The position numbers were made by a program, and so were the translations under genes. From positions 1 to 64,000 of the forward strand of contig NZ_QEWN01000112.1 of NCBI RefSeq assembly GCF_006124995.1: a DNA stretch of 64,000 nucleotides, given 5' to 3'. Of the stretch, positions 8,481 to 16,747 are shown piece by piece (within the stretch, counting starts at the first letter, position 1; each line of letters opens with the position of its first letter). A model generated the notes under the pieces. That model had not been told where the DNA came from. It saw nothing but the letters and a program-made list of their open reading frames with translations, and searched no databases. This stretch comes from Vibrio sp. Hep-1b-8 (lineage in GTDB: Bacteria; Pseudomonadota; Gammaproteobacteria; Enterobacterales; Vibrionaceae).

Positions 8481-8588
8481 TGACCCTTCTTAAGCCGAGG
8501 GTCACCTAGCCAACTGACGTTGTTAGTGAATGTATTTTGTTCACACTATATATAAGCCAATCGCACTATTGCGGTTGGCTATTTTTTT
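8481..8588 (+). ncRNA. qrr: Qrr quorum-regulatory small RNA
   Basis: An Hfq-dependent small RNA of about 108 nt that base-pairs with quorum-sensing mRNAs (luxR/hapR-type, luxO, aphA in studied vibrios). Stem-loop 1 is formed by GTGACCCT (8480-8487) and AGGGTCAC (8498-8505). The invariant target-pairing core CCAACTGACGTTGTTAG follows at 8510-8526. The RNA ends in a terminator stem (8555-8580) and T7. Upstream LuxO boxes and a sigma-54 promoter complete the standard architecture, so it should be made at low cell density when LuxO is phosphorylated. Which numbered Qrr it is cannot be decided without comparison. Confidence 0.92.
8555..8588 (+). terminator. Rho-independent terminator of qrr
   Basis: AGCCAATCGCA / TGCGGTTGGCT stem (one G-U pair), four-base loop, then seven T. 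Confidence 0.9.
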
Positions 8589-8899
8589 GCCTGTTTTGTC
8601 AGTTTTTCCTGCATAAAGTGTTATTTTATTCCCGTTTTTACCTAAGTTTACATAGTCACAAAGTGTGAATTTTGCGTCTGCACTCGACAAGTAGGGGCAA
8701 TATTATTGATAATGTGCGCTTTCATTTTCAAAACCCGCGTCGTTTTCGTTGGGTTAACTGTTGAATCGAGCATCTTGAGGCTGTTTGAATAAGGACAAAT
8801 TTCAATAGAAAAGTTGAACCATTGAGCAATTGCTCCTCAGAGTCAAATAGGGCTCTGTACTCGTTAAGGAAGATGAGTGAATAACTAAAAAGAGGTTAT
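8589..8899 (+). other. gltS leader/promoter region
   Basis: This 311-bp stretch holds no gene. It contains several dyads: AACCC...GGGTT around 8733-8756, a perfect GAGCAATTGCTC palindrome at 8824-8835 and CAGAG...CTCTG at 8838-8857, the last two within 80 bp of the gltS start. They may form a leader structure; function unknown. Confidence 0.4.
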
Positions 8900-10126
8900 A
8901 TGAATCAGATAATTTCAGTTGGACCGCTAGAATCTTTCTTAATCGCAATCAGCGTTTTATTCCTAGGGCACTTTGTAAATTCCAAACTTCCAATCTTGAA
9001 GAAGTTTAATATCCCTGAGCCGATTGTTGGTGGTCTTATCGTCGCAGTTATCATCACAATAATGCACTTCAATGGCATTAATCTCGAGTTCTCTCTGCCG
9101 TTGCAAAAAGTCTTTATGCTAATGTTCTTTAGCACCGTTGGTCTCGCTGCCAATTACACTCAGTTGATGAAAGGTGGAGCGAAGGTATTCATCTTCCTTG
9201 CAGTCGCTTCGTTTTATATCATCATTCAGAACGGCGTTGGTGTCTCGATGGCGACCGCGCTAGGCCTAGATCCTTTAATGGGTCTTATTGCTGGCTCGAT
9301 TACTCTGTCTGGCGGACATGGCACTGGTGCCGCTTGGTCACAAACCTTTTCCGATAACTACGGCCTGACTAATACTCTCGAAATCGCGATGGCTTCTGCC
9401 ACTTTTGGTTTGATTATTGGCGGTATTATTGGTAGCCCGGTTGCGCAGAAGCTGATCAATAAAAATGGCTTTGAATCAGAGTATGGTTCAGGTACACAGA
9501 CTCACGCGCGCTTTCCGGAACTCGTGACATACAACGAATATGAAGAAGATAAAGTGACGGCCAAAAAGGTCATCGAGATTCTATTTATTCTGCTAATTTG
9601 TGTCACTGGTGCCAAGTATTTGGAGCAGTGGGTCGTGAGTTTCAACATCAGTTGGCTGATGATACCTGACTTTGTTTATGCGCTGTTTATTGGCGTGTTT
9701 ATTACCAATGTATTGGAAGTGAGCAAAACCCATAAGATTGATGCTGAAACCGTTGATATTTTGGGTACGGTTTCTCTGTCACTGTTTTTAGCAATGGCGC
9801 TGATGAGTCTGAAACTATGGAACATTTTTGACCTTGCGATTCCATTTTTAGTCATTCTCGCTGTGCAGTCTGTGGTGCTAGGGTTTTTCTCTTATTTTGT
9901 GACCTTTAAAGTGATGGGCTCTAACTATGATGCGGCAGTAATGGCTGGTGGACATTGTGGCTTTGGTCTTGGAGCGACACCGACCGCGGTAATGAATATG
10001 GGGTCTTTGGTCAATAAATACGGTCCATCGCCACAGGCATTTATGGTGGTTCCAATTGTTGGAGCGTTCTTTATCGACATAGTGAACTTAATCATTCTAC
10101 AAGGCTACATCTCGTTTATCGGTTAA
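8900..10126 (+). CDS. gltS: Sodium/glutamate symporter GltS
   Basis: Na+-coupled uptake of L-glutamate (and D-glutamate) through the inner membrane. The 408-residue protein has about ten to twelve hydrophobic segments and two symmetry-related reentrant motifs, SGGHGTGAAW near 135 and GGHCGFGLGATPTA near 352, as expected for the ESS family. AAGAGG lies 8 bp before the ATG. It is the gene immediately downstream of qrr on the same strand, separated by the qrr terminator and a long leader, and ends at its own terminator. Confidence 0.93.
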   Translation: MNQIISVGPLESFLIAISVLFLGHFVNSKLPILKKFNIPEPIVGGLIVAVIITIMHFNGINLEFSLPLQKVFMLMFFSTVGLAANYTQLMKGGAKVFIFLAVASFYIIIQNGVGVSMATALGLDPLMGLIAGSITLSGGHGTGAAWSQTFSDNYGLTNTLEIAMASATFGLIIGGIIGSPVAQKLINKNGFESEYGSGTQTHARFPELVTYNEYEEDKVTAKKVIEILFILLICVTGAKYLEQWVVSFNISWLMIPDFVYALFIGVFITNVLEVSKTHKIDAETVDILGTVSLSLFLAMALMSLKLWNIFDLAIPFLVILAVQSVVLGFFSYFVTFKVMGSNYDAAVMAGGHCGFGLGATPTAVMNMGSLVNKYGPSPQAFMVVPIVGAFFIDIVNLIILQGYISFIG

Positions 10127-10140
10127 ACAAATCGGTAATT

Positions 10141-10176
10141 AAAAAACGCCCTGCTAATTGAGCAGGGCGTTTTTTT
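10141..10176. terminator. Bidirectional terminator between gltS and plzD
   Basis: Long stem AACGCCCTGCT / AGCAGGGCGTT with A-run before and T-run after, between convergent genes. Confidence 0.88.
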
Positions 10177-10186
10177 ATATGTGAGA

Positions 10187-10921
10187 TTAGCGCAAGGTTA
10201 GTTTGGTGCCATTGAACTTTAAGTGACCTAGGAGGATCTTGGCATTGTTCTTCCCATCATCAGTGAATGCGACACCATAGCGTGCGTAATGGAGTGAACG
10301 TTGGAGGTTACACACCTTGCCAAATAGGGGCTCAAAGCGTGGGCCTTTGGGAGTATTTAGCTGAACATGAAGAGAAATCTCTTCGCCAACTTGAAAAGGT
10401 CGACTTAACGGCGCCGTGATAAAGCGACAACCGCCTTTCGACAAGTCTCGAATTTCGCACTCTAGCCTGTGAGTGTTAGCTTCGACACGTGCTGAAAGAT
10501 TCACTTCGAAACGAGGCTCTTTGCGTAATTGTGTCACTTGCATCGTTTTAGGTACAGACAAAGCGACCATTGGCACTGGAGCCGTCAGTACATGTTGCAG
10601 TTGTCCACGGAAGTGCACGATAGCCCCTTCACCGCGAGGTGAGATCGCACGTACAGTTGCCCAGAAACCTTCTTGAAAGAAATACTCTAAGTCATCATCA
10701 GAAATCTTTGGCAGTTCTGCTAACACAATGTTGTTGGAATGCGTGCCAATAAAAGAGGTTTTACAACGAAAGCTTGTACCAACAGGCGTTGAAATCCCGA
10801 TCGTCAACTCACCACCATGTTCAATCATGGCTAGCGCATCGGTACTATTTAAAATAGAAACATTCTTATCGTTTGAGGAGCGAACTGTATGCTCCTTATG
10901 CGCCACCGCTGAGTTATTCAT
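10187..10921 (-). CDS. plzD: PilZ-domain c-di-GMP receptor (PlzD/YcgR-like)
   Basis: A 244-residue cytoplasmic protein with an N-terminal YcgR-like beta-barrel domain (about 20-125) and a C-terminal PilZ domain. The c-di-GMP binding residues are intact: RxxxR as RKEPR at 133-137 and DxSxxG as DLSKGG at 159-164. The layout matches V. cholerae PlzD (VCA0042), which affects motility, biofilm and virulence. TGGAGG lies a few bases before the ATG on the minus strand, and a hairpin precedes it. Confidence 0.9.
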   Translation of the reverse strand: MNNSAVAHKEHTVRSSNDKNVSILNSTDALAMIEHGGELTIGISTPVGTSFRCKTSFIGTHSNNIVLAELPKISDDDLEYFFQEGFWATVRAISPRGEGAIVHFRGQLQHVLTAPVPMVALSVPKTMQVTQLRKEPRFEVNLSARVEANTHRLECEIRDLSKGGCRFITAPLSRPFQVGEEISLHVQLNTPKGPRFEPLFGKVCNLQRSLHYARYGVAFTDDGKNNAKILLGHLKFNGTKLTLR

Positions 10922-11419
10922 CTAGCCTCCATTGCTCCCACAATCATTATTCTTTTTACGTGTGGGTCTTTTTTAGTCATCTGACCTGTGAATTTTATAT
11001 GGTCGGATAGAGTCAATTCTATGTGTGGTTTGCTAATTGTTCAAACATCAAATCTGACAATAAATTAGACGTGCGTATCATTTTTGAGAGATTCATCCAG
11101 CCAAAAGTGCAAGTAGTATGAATAAAACTCACAGTTTTTGCATGGGTTAAGGGAGTTAGTCACGACAAGGCTTGCCCCAAATGGTAAGCCTAACGTGTAT
11201 TTACGCTTTAATTCGCGCCATATAGTAGGTGTCGATTAGTTCACCATAACGGGATTTAGATTCGTGATAAAGGCTTGTTTTAACATTTTTTTGACAGACG
11301 ATTGAGGCTGACAAGTACTTAGAGACGGGTTTTGAGCCCTAAAGTAAAATTTGCAAATCTGATTGTTTCTTCTCTGCAAGCGATCTAATGTAACAACTTG
11401 TTTACTTGAGGAACCCGTC
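10922..11419. other. Intergenic region between plzD and MFS gene
   Basis: Nearly 500 bp with no convincing gene. It contains an inverted repeat CCCACA-N18-TGTGGG (10937-10966) directly upstream of plzD, followed on the plus strand by a T-rich run, and a nested hairpin at about 11161-11195 with AGGCTT/AAGCCT as inner and CACG/CGTG as outer arms. Both divergent promoters should lie here. Confidence 0.4.
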
Positions 11420-12598
11420 ATGAATCAATCTGCGAGTTGGAAAACACCGCAAAACTTCCTGCTACTTATCTCGATTGTTGTCCCCATTGCTTTTTCTAGC
11501 TGGATGGCCTTGCTGAACAACTTTGTTATTGAAAGGGCGAATTTTGACGGTTCAGATATTGGCCTTTTACAGAGTGTACGAGAGATCCCAGGTTTTCTAG
11601 CCTTCACTGCAGTCTTTGTGTTGCTGTTTATTCGAGAGCAACGTTTTATGTTACTGTCACTTGGCGCCTTGACTATCGGTACCGCGATCACCGGATTTTT
11701 CCCTTCGGTTTTTGGTCTGTTGTTGACCACGTTGCTGATGTCTACGGGTTTCCACTATTTTGAGACACTCAAGCAATCCCTCTCTTTGCAATGGCTGAGC
11801 AAAGAGGAGGCACCAGAGATGCTTGGTAAATTTATCTCTATCGGTGCACTGGCTTCATTGGTGACTTACGGCGCGCTATGGATTTGTCTAGAAGTTTTGG
11901 TGATGGACTTTCAATGGGTCTATCTCACTTTTGGTGGGACGGGCTTCTTACTGGTGATGTGGATGGCATTTGCTTTTCCTCAGTTTGAGACGCATGTACA
12001 GCAAAATAAAAAGTTAGTGCTGCGTAAGCGATACTGGCTCTACTATGCACTGACCTTTATGAGCGGTGCTCGCCGCCAGATCTTCACTGTGTTTGCTGGC
12101 TTTTTGATGGTAGAGAAGTTTGGCTATTCAGCGGCAGACGTAACCATGTTATTCCTGATTAACTATTTGTTTAACTTCTTGTTTGCCAAACGGATTGGTA
12201 AATTTATCGGTCAGGTGGGTGAGCGTAAAGCACTGATGTTTGAATATACGGGCTTGATTTGTGTGTTTGTTGGTTATGCGTTAGTGGAAAGCGCAGAGTG
12301 GGCCGCCGCTTTGTACGTGGTTGATCACCTATTCTTTGCCCTGGCACTCGCAATAAAAACCTATTTCCAGAAAATCGCCGATCCGGCGGATATGGCATCG
12401 ACCGCTGGGGTTTCATTCACCATCAATCACATCGCCGCTGTGTTTATTCCAGTCACCTTCGGCTTTATTTGGCTAGTGTCACCCGCAGCAGTCTTTTACA
12501 TTGGTGCGGTAATGGCTTTCGTTTCATTTATACTGTCGCTTAACATTCCTAAGTTGCCGCAAGAGGGCAACGAAGTCCGTATTTTGAATTGGAGTTAA
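11420..12598 (+). CDS. MFS transporter
   Basis: A 392-residue major-facilitator carrier with about twelve membrane segments. Features include RANFDGSDIGLLQSVREIPG in the first loop region and an RKRYWLYY segment before the second bundle. The start is ATG 11420 with GAGGAA upstream; a longer frame from 11363 has no ribosome site. Substrate unknown; the family member most like it is annotated only as MFS. It is convergent with the LysR gene, with only 17 bp between their ends. Confidence 0.75.
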   Translation: MNQSASWKTPQNFLLLISIVVPIAFSSWMALLNNFVIERANFDGSDIGLLQSVREIPGFLAFTAVFVLLFIREQRFMLLSLGALTIGTAITGFFPSVFGLLLTTLLMSTGFHYFETLKQSLSLQWLSKEEAPEMLGKFISIGALASLVTYGALWICLEVLVMDFQWVYLTFGGTGFLLVMWMAFAFPQFETHVQQNKKLVLRKRYWLYYALTFMSGARRQIFTVFAGFLMVEKFGYSAADVTMLFLINYLFNFLFAKRIGKFIGQVGERKALMFEYTGLICVFVGYALVESAEWAAALYVVDHLFFALALAIKTYFQKIADPADMASTAGVSFTINHIAAVFIPVTFGFIWLVSPAAVFYIGAVMAFVSFILSLNIPKLPQEGNEVRILNWS

Positions 12599-12615
12599 AC
12601 AGCGATGGAAAGTAT

Positions 12616-13539
12616 CTAACTTGATGGTTCTTGGTTAAATCTCGTTTGAAGATAGTCTACAAACGCTTTGATCTGCTTAGGAATGAACTTTGATTGGGCA
12701 TATTGTGCGATAACTTGTCCCTGATAATTGCCGCCGATATGCCACTCTTCGAGCAGTTCAACAACTTGACCTGAGTCGAGGTATTCTTGAATCGCAAATT
12801 CGGGAAACACCGAGATCCCAATTCCCCTCAATACCGCCTCGCGACGAATTTCACTGTGGTTAACCGCGAACGAGCCTCTAGCGTTGATCGAATACTTTTG
12901 TTCACCTTGGGTGAAATCCCATACACGGTCACGAGGGTTCTCCCCTAAGCACAGACAGTTATGAGCGTGTATATCTTCTGGATGCTCAGGGATGCCATTT
13001 TTTTCCACATAAGCCGGACTTGCACAGAGTACTAGACGGCACTGAGTCAGAGTTCGTGCTACCAGGCCTATGTTGGGTTTATCCGTAATATGGATGATGA
13101 CATCGACTTCATCGCCAATGGGGTCGATATAGTGATCGGCCACTTTGAGCTGTAAACTGACCTTGGGATACGCTTCGATAAAGTCGAGAATCATTGGCAT
13201 CAAAATCTGACGGGAGAGCGCTTTGGGGGCGGCAATTCTCAGTACGCCAGAGACTTCTGATTTGTCTGTTTGCGCCGCAGACACGGCCATTTTGGCCGAA
13301 TACATCATATCGGCGCAAAGACTATACACTTCTTGTCCCGTTACGCTCAGACGCATCTGACGTGTTGTTCGCTCCAGTAACTTTTCTTCCAGTGTGTTCT
13401 CTAGGCGTGTAATCGAGCGGCTGACCGAAGAAGGGGAGACGCCAAGTTTCTTCGCCGTTTTGGAAAAGCTGCCAGACTCCACTACGTTGACGAAGATGGC
13501 CATTTCCGAGAGCAGTGGAATAAGCTTATTTGTGTCCAT
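12616..13539 (-). CDS. LysR-family transcriptional regulator
   Basis: A 307-residue regulator. The N-terminal winged HTH is clear (FVNVVESGSFSKTAKKLGVS, then PSSVSRSITRLENTL), and the C-terminal substrate-binding domain runs from about residue 95. The start is taken as ATG 13539 (MDTNKLIPLL); an upstream ATG at 13578 adds 13 unlikely residues. It is divergent from the dioxygenase-exporter-deacylase genes, the arrangement usual for a LysR protein and its target operon. Co-inducer unknown. Confidence 0.85.
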   Translation of the reverse strand: MDTNKLIPLLSEMAIFVNVVESGSFSKTAKKLGVSPSSVSRSITRLENTLEEKLLERTTRQMRLSVTGQEVYSLCADMMYSAKMAVSAAQTDKSEVSGVLRIAAPKALSRQILMPMILDFIEAYPKVSLQLKVADHYIDPIGDEVDVIIHITDKPNIGLVARTLTQCRLVLCASPAYVEKNGIPEHPEDIHAHNCLCLGENPRDRVWDFTQGEQKYSINARGSFAVNHSEIRREAVLRGIGISVFPEFAIQEYLDSGQVVELLEEWHIGGNYQGQVIAQYAQSKFIPKQIKAFVDYLQTRFNQEPSS

Positions 13540-13664
13540 GGTGCAAAAATCCTTTGCAATGCAGCCATATTGTTTCACTTAAGTTACTTATGGATACTAG
13601 TGTAGTCAACAATGAAATCCCACTTATGGAGCGACATTGTGGACAAGTTAACGACTTACTCAGT

Positions 13665-13762
13665 GATCAATTTTTCAGGTGTTGTGTATCGCCTGGTGCG
13701 GGTAAGGCCAGGGTTGTCAGGGCATCAAGCCTCTACCGAGAATAAAATCGGTGGGGTGTGAG
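13665..13762 (+). promoter_or_regulatory. Possible structured 5' leader of the dioxygenase gene
   Basis: The 100 bases before the start can form several hairpins: CAGGTG/CGCCTG (about 13677-13696), alternatively CCTGG/CCAGG, then GGGC/GCCT, then ACCGA/TCGGT ending just before the ribosome site. I recognise no known riboswitch class. Whether it is transcribed as a leader is unknown. Confidence 0.25.
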
Positions 13763-14557
13763 ATGGATACAGATCTATTTGAACGCCACTTGATGGCGAT
13801 TGCCGGATTGCTTGAGCATCACCACTACGTTTTCATTAGCGGTCGTCAAATGACTCATATGCTGGAAACGAATGTTGATGAGGTCATCCGTTTTAAGAAA
13901 TGTTGGGACAATCTAGAGCTGGATAAGTATATCTCAGGTGGCGCAATGTATCGTCATCGTCGATACGGTCAGTTTACAAAGCGCGCGACGCTTGAGGAGC
14001 TTACGCTGCTGCCGCATCAACCCTTCTACCAGCCTACGTGTTTCAACTCGATCAGCGGAGGGATCGAGCGAACTTTTGCCCCGTTGACGCAAACATTTGT
14101 TCAGTCACCAGTCCTAAACAAACTCTTACTATTGCTGAGCGTTATTTTTGATTTAGCAGAGAGTAAACCAACGGATTGGGTGATCGGAGTACATCCTCAG
14201 CGAATAGTGGCTGAAGGAGTCAATCAGGGGTTATCTACGCCAGAGGGACTTCATCGCAACGGAGTAAGTTATATCGCGTCCATGCTGTTAAAAAGAAACA
14301 ATGTTGTCGGTGGGGATACGACAGTTACCGATAGCAAACACAATCTATTGGAGTGCCTCGCTTTAGATAATCCCTTAGATATGGTGTTGGCTGACGATAG
14401 ACATACCATGCATGAGGTGTCACCCATTGCCTCATTATGGCGAGAAAGATGCGCGTACCGGGATGTACTCGTAGTGACCTTTACCAAGATGGAGAATAAA
14501 TATGACAGCCACAACGGATCAACTGGAAAAAGGAACTTTCAGGCTACCGTTAACTGA
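13763..14557 (+). CDS. 2-oxoglutarate/Fe(II) dioxygenase family protein (amino-acid hydroxylase-like)
   Basis: A 264-residue protein of the 2OG-Fe dioxygenase family (PF10014 type), which includes the L-isoleucine 4-hydroxylase of Bacillus. Recognisable stretches are PEGLHRNGVSYIASMLL, RNNVVGGDTTV and ADDRHTMHEVSPI, ending YRDVLVVTF. The second metal His is His217 and a likely 2OG-binding Arg is Arg227. The spacing from His164 to His217 to Arg227 (53 and 10) equals the isoleucine dioxygenase motif as I remember it. The expected Asp of the HxD motif is Asn166 (codon AAC), a notable change that may affect iron binding or reaction type. The start ATG 13763 is preceded by GGTGGGGTG. The 3' end overlaps the exporter gene by 56 bp. 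Confidence 0.7.
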   Translation: MDTDLFERHLMAIAGLLEHHHYVFISGRQMTHMLETNVDEVIRFKKCWDNLELDKYISGGAMYRHRRYGQFTKRATLEELTLLPHQPFYQPTCFNSISGGIERTFAPLTQTFVQSPVLNKLLLLLSVIFDLAESKPTDWVIGVHPQRIVAEGVNQGLSTPEGLHRNGVSYIASMLLKRNNVVGGDTTVTDSKHNLLECLALDNPLDMVLADDRHTMHEVSPIASLWRERCAYRDVLVVTFTKMENKYDSHNGSTGKRNFQATVN

Positions 14558-15407
14558 GTTGATGTTGCTTCTTGTCGCCATATTTTGGGGAACCAGCTAT
14601 GGTCTGACGAAAAGTGCTCTAGTGTATACCAGTGTTTTGGTATTCATTTCTATCCGTTTTTCGATCACTTTTTTATGTATGCTACCTGTAGTGATTCGAG
14701 ACTTTCGCCGAGGGTTGAATAAAGACTGGAAGATAGCCCTCCCCACCGGTCTTATCCTGTCGGCGATTTTTTTCTGTGAAGTGTTTGGGGTTTCACAAAC
14801 CTCAGCATCCAATGCGGCGTTTTTGATCAGTTTGTCGGTGATATTGACGGCATTTGCGGAGCTGGTCATTAATAAGAAAAGAGTTAGCAATACTTTATGG
14901 CTGCTGACACTCTGTAGTGTTGTAGGTGTACTGCTATTGACCAGTAATCAAGGTATAGAATTATCGCTAAACAGTGGCGATTACTTTATTCTGGCTGCCG
15001 CTCTATTGCGTGCCTTGATGGTGACATTGACTAAGCGTTTTACTGAAGGTAAAGAGATCACCACCAGTACCTTAACCTCCCTTCAATCTTTGGTTGTTGC
15101 TTGTGTGGCTATCGTCTGCGCGGTGACGTATTTGCCCGCCTCTGAGTTTGTGATTCCAACCAGTCCAGAATTTTGGATGACAGTAGCATACCTTGTCTTA
15201 TTCTGTACTCTGTTTGCGTTTTATGTGCAGAACTATGCTGTACGTCGAACTTCGCCAACGCGAGTCTCGCTACTGATGGGAAGCGAGCCATTATTTGGTG
15301 CGATTTTCGCAATGGTGTGGTTGCAAGAGTCTTTAACCACTTTGCAAGTGGCTGGTGGGTTACTGATCTTATTCAGTGTCATCGTGACGTCGACCAAAGA
15401 AAGCTAG
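14502..15407 (+). CDS. DMT-superfamily exporter (EamA/RhtA-like)
   Basis: A 301-residue inner-membrane protein with ten predicted helices in two EamA repeats. FWGTSYGLTKSALVY opens the first repeat, and RRTSPTRVSLLMGSEPLFGAIFA lies in the second. Relatives such as RhtA export amino acids and analogues. Its start lies inside the 3' end of the dioxygenase gene, so the two should be translationally coupled. This pairs an amino-acid hydroxylase with an exporter, as in the Bacillus isoleucine dioxygenase operon. Substrate unproven. Confidence 0.8.
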   Translation: MTATTDQLEKGTFRLPLTELMLLLVAIFWGTSYGLTKSALVYTSVLVFISIRFSITFLCMLPVVIRDFRRGLNKDWKIALPTGLILSAIFFCEVFGVSQTSASNAAFLISLSVILTAFAELVINKKRVSNTLWLLTLCSVVGVLLLTSNQGIELSLNSGDYFILAAALLRALMVTLTKRFTEGKEITTSTLTSLQSLVVACVAIVCAVTYLPASEFVIPTSPEFWMTVAYLVLFCTLFAFYVQNYAVRRTSPTRVSLLMGSEPLFGAIFAMVWLQESLTTLQVAGGLLILFSVIVTSTKES

Positions 15408-15496
15408 TCCTCTAATATTCAGGAACAAAAATTCAGCGTTGATGACTACTCTATTACATGGTTCCATATTAAAGTAGTCTCCAATAACAAACATAA

Positions 15497-15524
15497 GGCG
15501 TGCACTGGATGTACGCCTTTCTTC
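15497..15524 (+). terminator. Hairpin between exporter and deacylase genes
   Basis: AAGGCGTGC / GTACGCCTT with a short loop, one G-U pair and a short T-run. Possibly a weak terminator or a partial transcription stop in front of the next gene. Confidence 0.5.
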
Positions 15525-15537
15525 GCTGAGGATGAAA

Positions 15538-16536
15538 ATGACCAAACCGCTGAACGAATGTATTGTGCCTATGTATCCAACGATTCAGGCTTTGGATGTC
15601 AATGCGCTTGAACCAGGAGAGCATAAGTTCTGGTTTGCGGTTGCTACGGATGCGATTGGTCATCCACAAACCCTGCCTGTTCGGGTGTTTAAAGGGACCA
15701 AGCCGGGTAAACGTATCATGATCACAGCGGGCGTTCATGGCGATGAACAAAACGGTATATTGACTGCGCAGAAGTTAGCTCGCGAACTGGAGGGACAAGA
15801 ACTTTCGGGGTGCGTGACGATTGTACCTGCGGTTAATTTATCGGGTATTGCTCGCCATAGCCGCGATTTTCATTCCGCTGCACCAGACAGTTCATCAGCC
15901 AACCTCAACCGAGTTTTTCCCGGTAACCCTCATGGTGATGATGCTAGCCGTTATGCGTATAGCCTGTGGGAAAACTTACTAAAACCCAATGCGGATCTGG
16001 CTATTGATCTCCACTCTCAAACCAGTGGTAGTGCTTATCCTCTTTATGCTTTTGCCGATTACCGTATTGAAGATGCTATTCGAATGGCACGACTCATCAA
16101 CCCTGATGTGATTCTCAACGATCCGGGCGATCCTGGCATATTGGAAACGGTTTACAATCGCGCTGATATTCCATCCATTACCATTGAAGTGGGAGTGGGT
16201 CGGTACACTGATCTGGAGATGGTAGAACGTGCTACGACAGGTGTGCTCAATGTTTTGCGTTGTTACCAATTGCTTGATGGTGATGTTGCAGAGACAAACA
16301 GTGAGTGCGTGGAAGGCAATACGATTACCAGTGTCAGAGCAGAACAAGGGGGATTTGTAATTTGCCATGTTGAGTTGCTGGAAGCGGTCACACTCGGTCA
16401 GAAACTCGCGACTCAATACAACAGTTTTGGTGATGAAATACAGACCTACTACTCACCAACAGCGGGTGTGGTCATTAGCCATAACGTGGAATCTGTGCGT
16501 GCGCCAGGTTCTTTGGTCGTTCGATTGATCCACTAA
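15538..16536 (+). CDS. Succinylglutamate desuccinylase/aspartoacylase-family protein
   Basis: A 332-residue M14-type zinc hydrolase expected to remove an acyl group from an N-acyl amino acid or related amide. Zinc ligands are visible: His67 and Glu70 in GVHGDEQNG and His159 in DLHSQ. NLNRVFPG provides the usual Arg of the substrate pocket. A further Glu in ITIEVGVG is the probable general base. ATG 15538 is chosen since GAGG lies 7 bp upstream; ATG 15532 sits directly on that ribosome site. Length and layout resemble the AstE/AspA/DoeB group, but the specific substrate is not evident. It follows the exporter gene by 130 bp on the same strand and may belong to the same regulon. Confidence 0.8.
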   Translation: MTKPLNECIVPMYPTIQALDVNALEPGEHKFWFAVATDAIGHPQTLPVRVFKGTKPGKRIMITAGVHGDEQNGILTAQKLARELEGQELSGCVTIVPAVNLSGIARHSRDFHSAAPDSSSANLNRVFPGNPHGDDASRYAYSLWENLLKPNADLAIDLHSQTSGSAYPLYAFADYRIEDAIRMARLINPDVILNDPGDPGILETVYNRADIPSITIEVGVGRYTDLEMVERATTGVLNVLRCYQLLDGDVAETNSECVEGNTITSVRAEQGGFVICHVELLEAVTLGQKLATQYNSFGDEIQTYYSPTAGVVISHNVESVRAPGSLVVRLIH

Positions 16537-16747
16537 GTTGGGGATGATAGTGCCGACTTTCTTCAATTCACTGGATAAGATCATCTTTGCCTCCACTCTG
16601 TCACTTTCGTGATCCTAATTCTGAAGTTGACCAATAGTGGAAAATCACCAAGCTGAGTTGAGAGTCCTTTCACAGTTTATTAATCGTTTGAATTTAAGCT
16701 ACAAAATCACCTGTCTTACTATTCAAAATAAAAACTAGGATTTCTCT

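Noticed and set aside
13530..13745. 71-codon frame between the LysR and dioxygenase genes
   Set aside because: Begins inside the LysR gene on the opposite strand, no ribosome site; the region is better read as promoter and leader.
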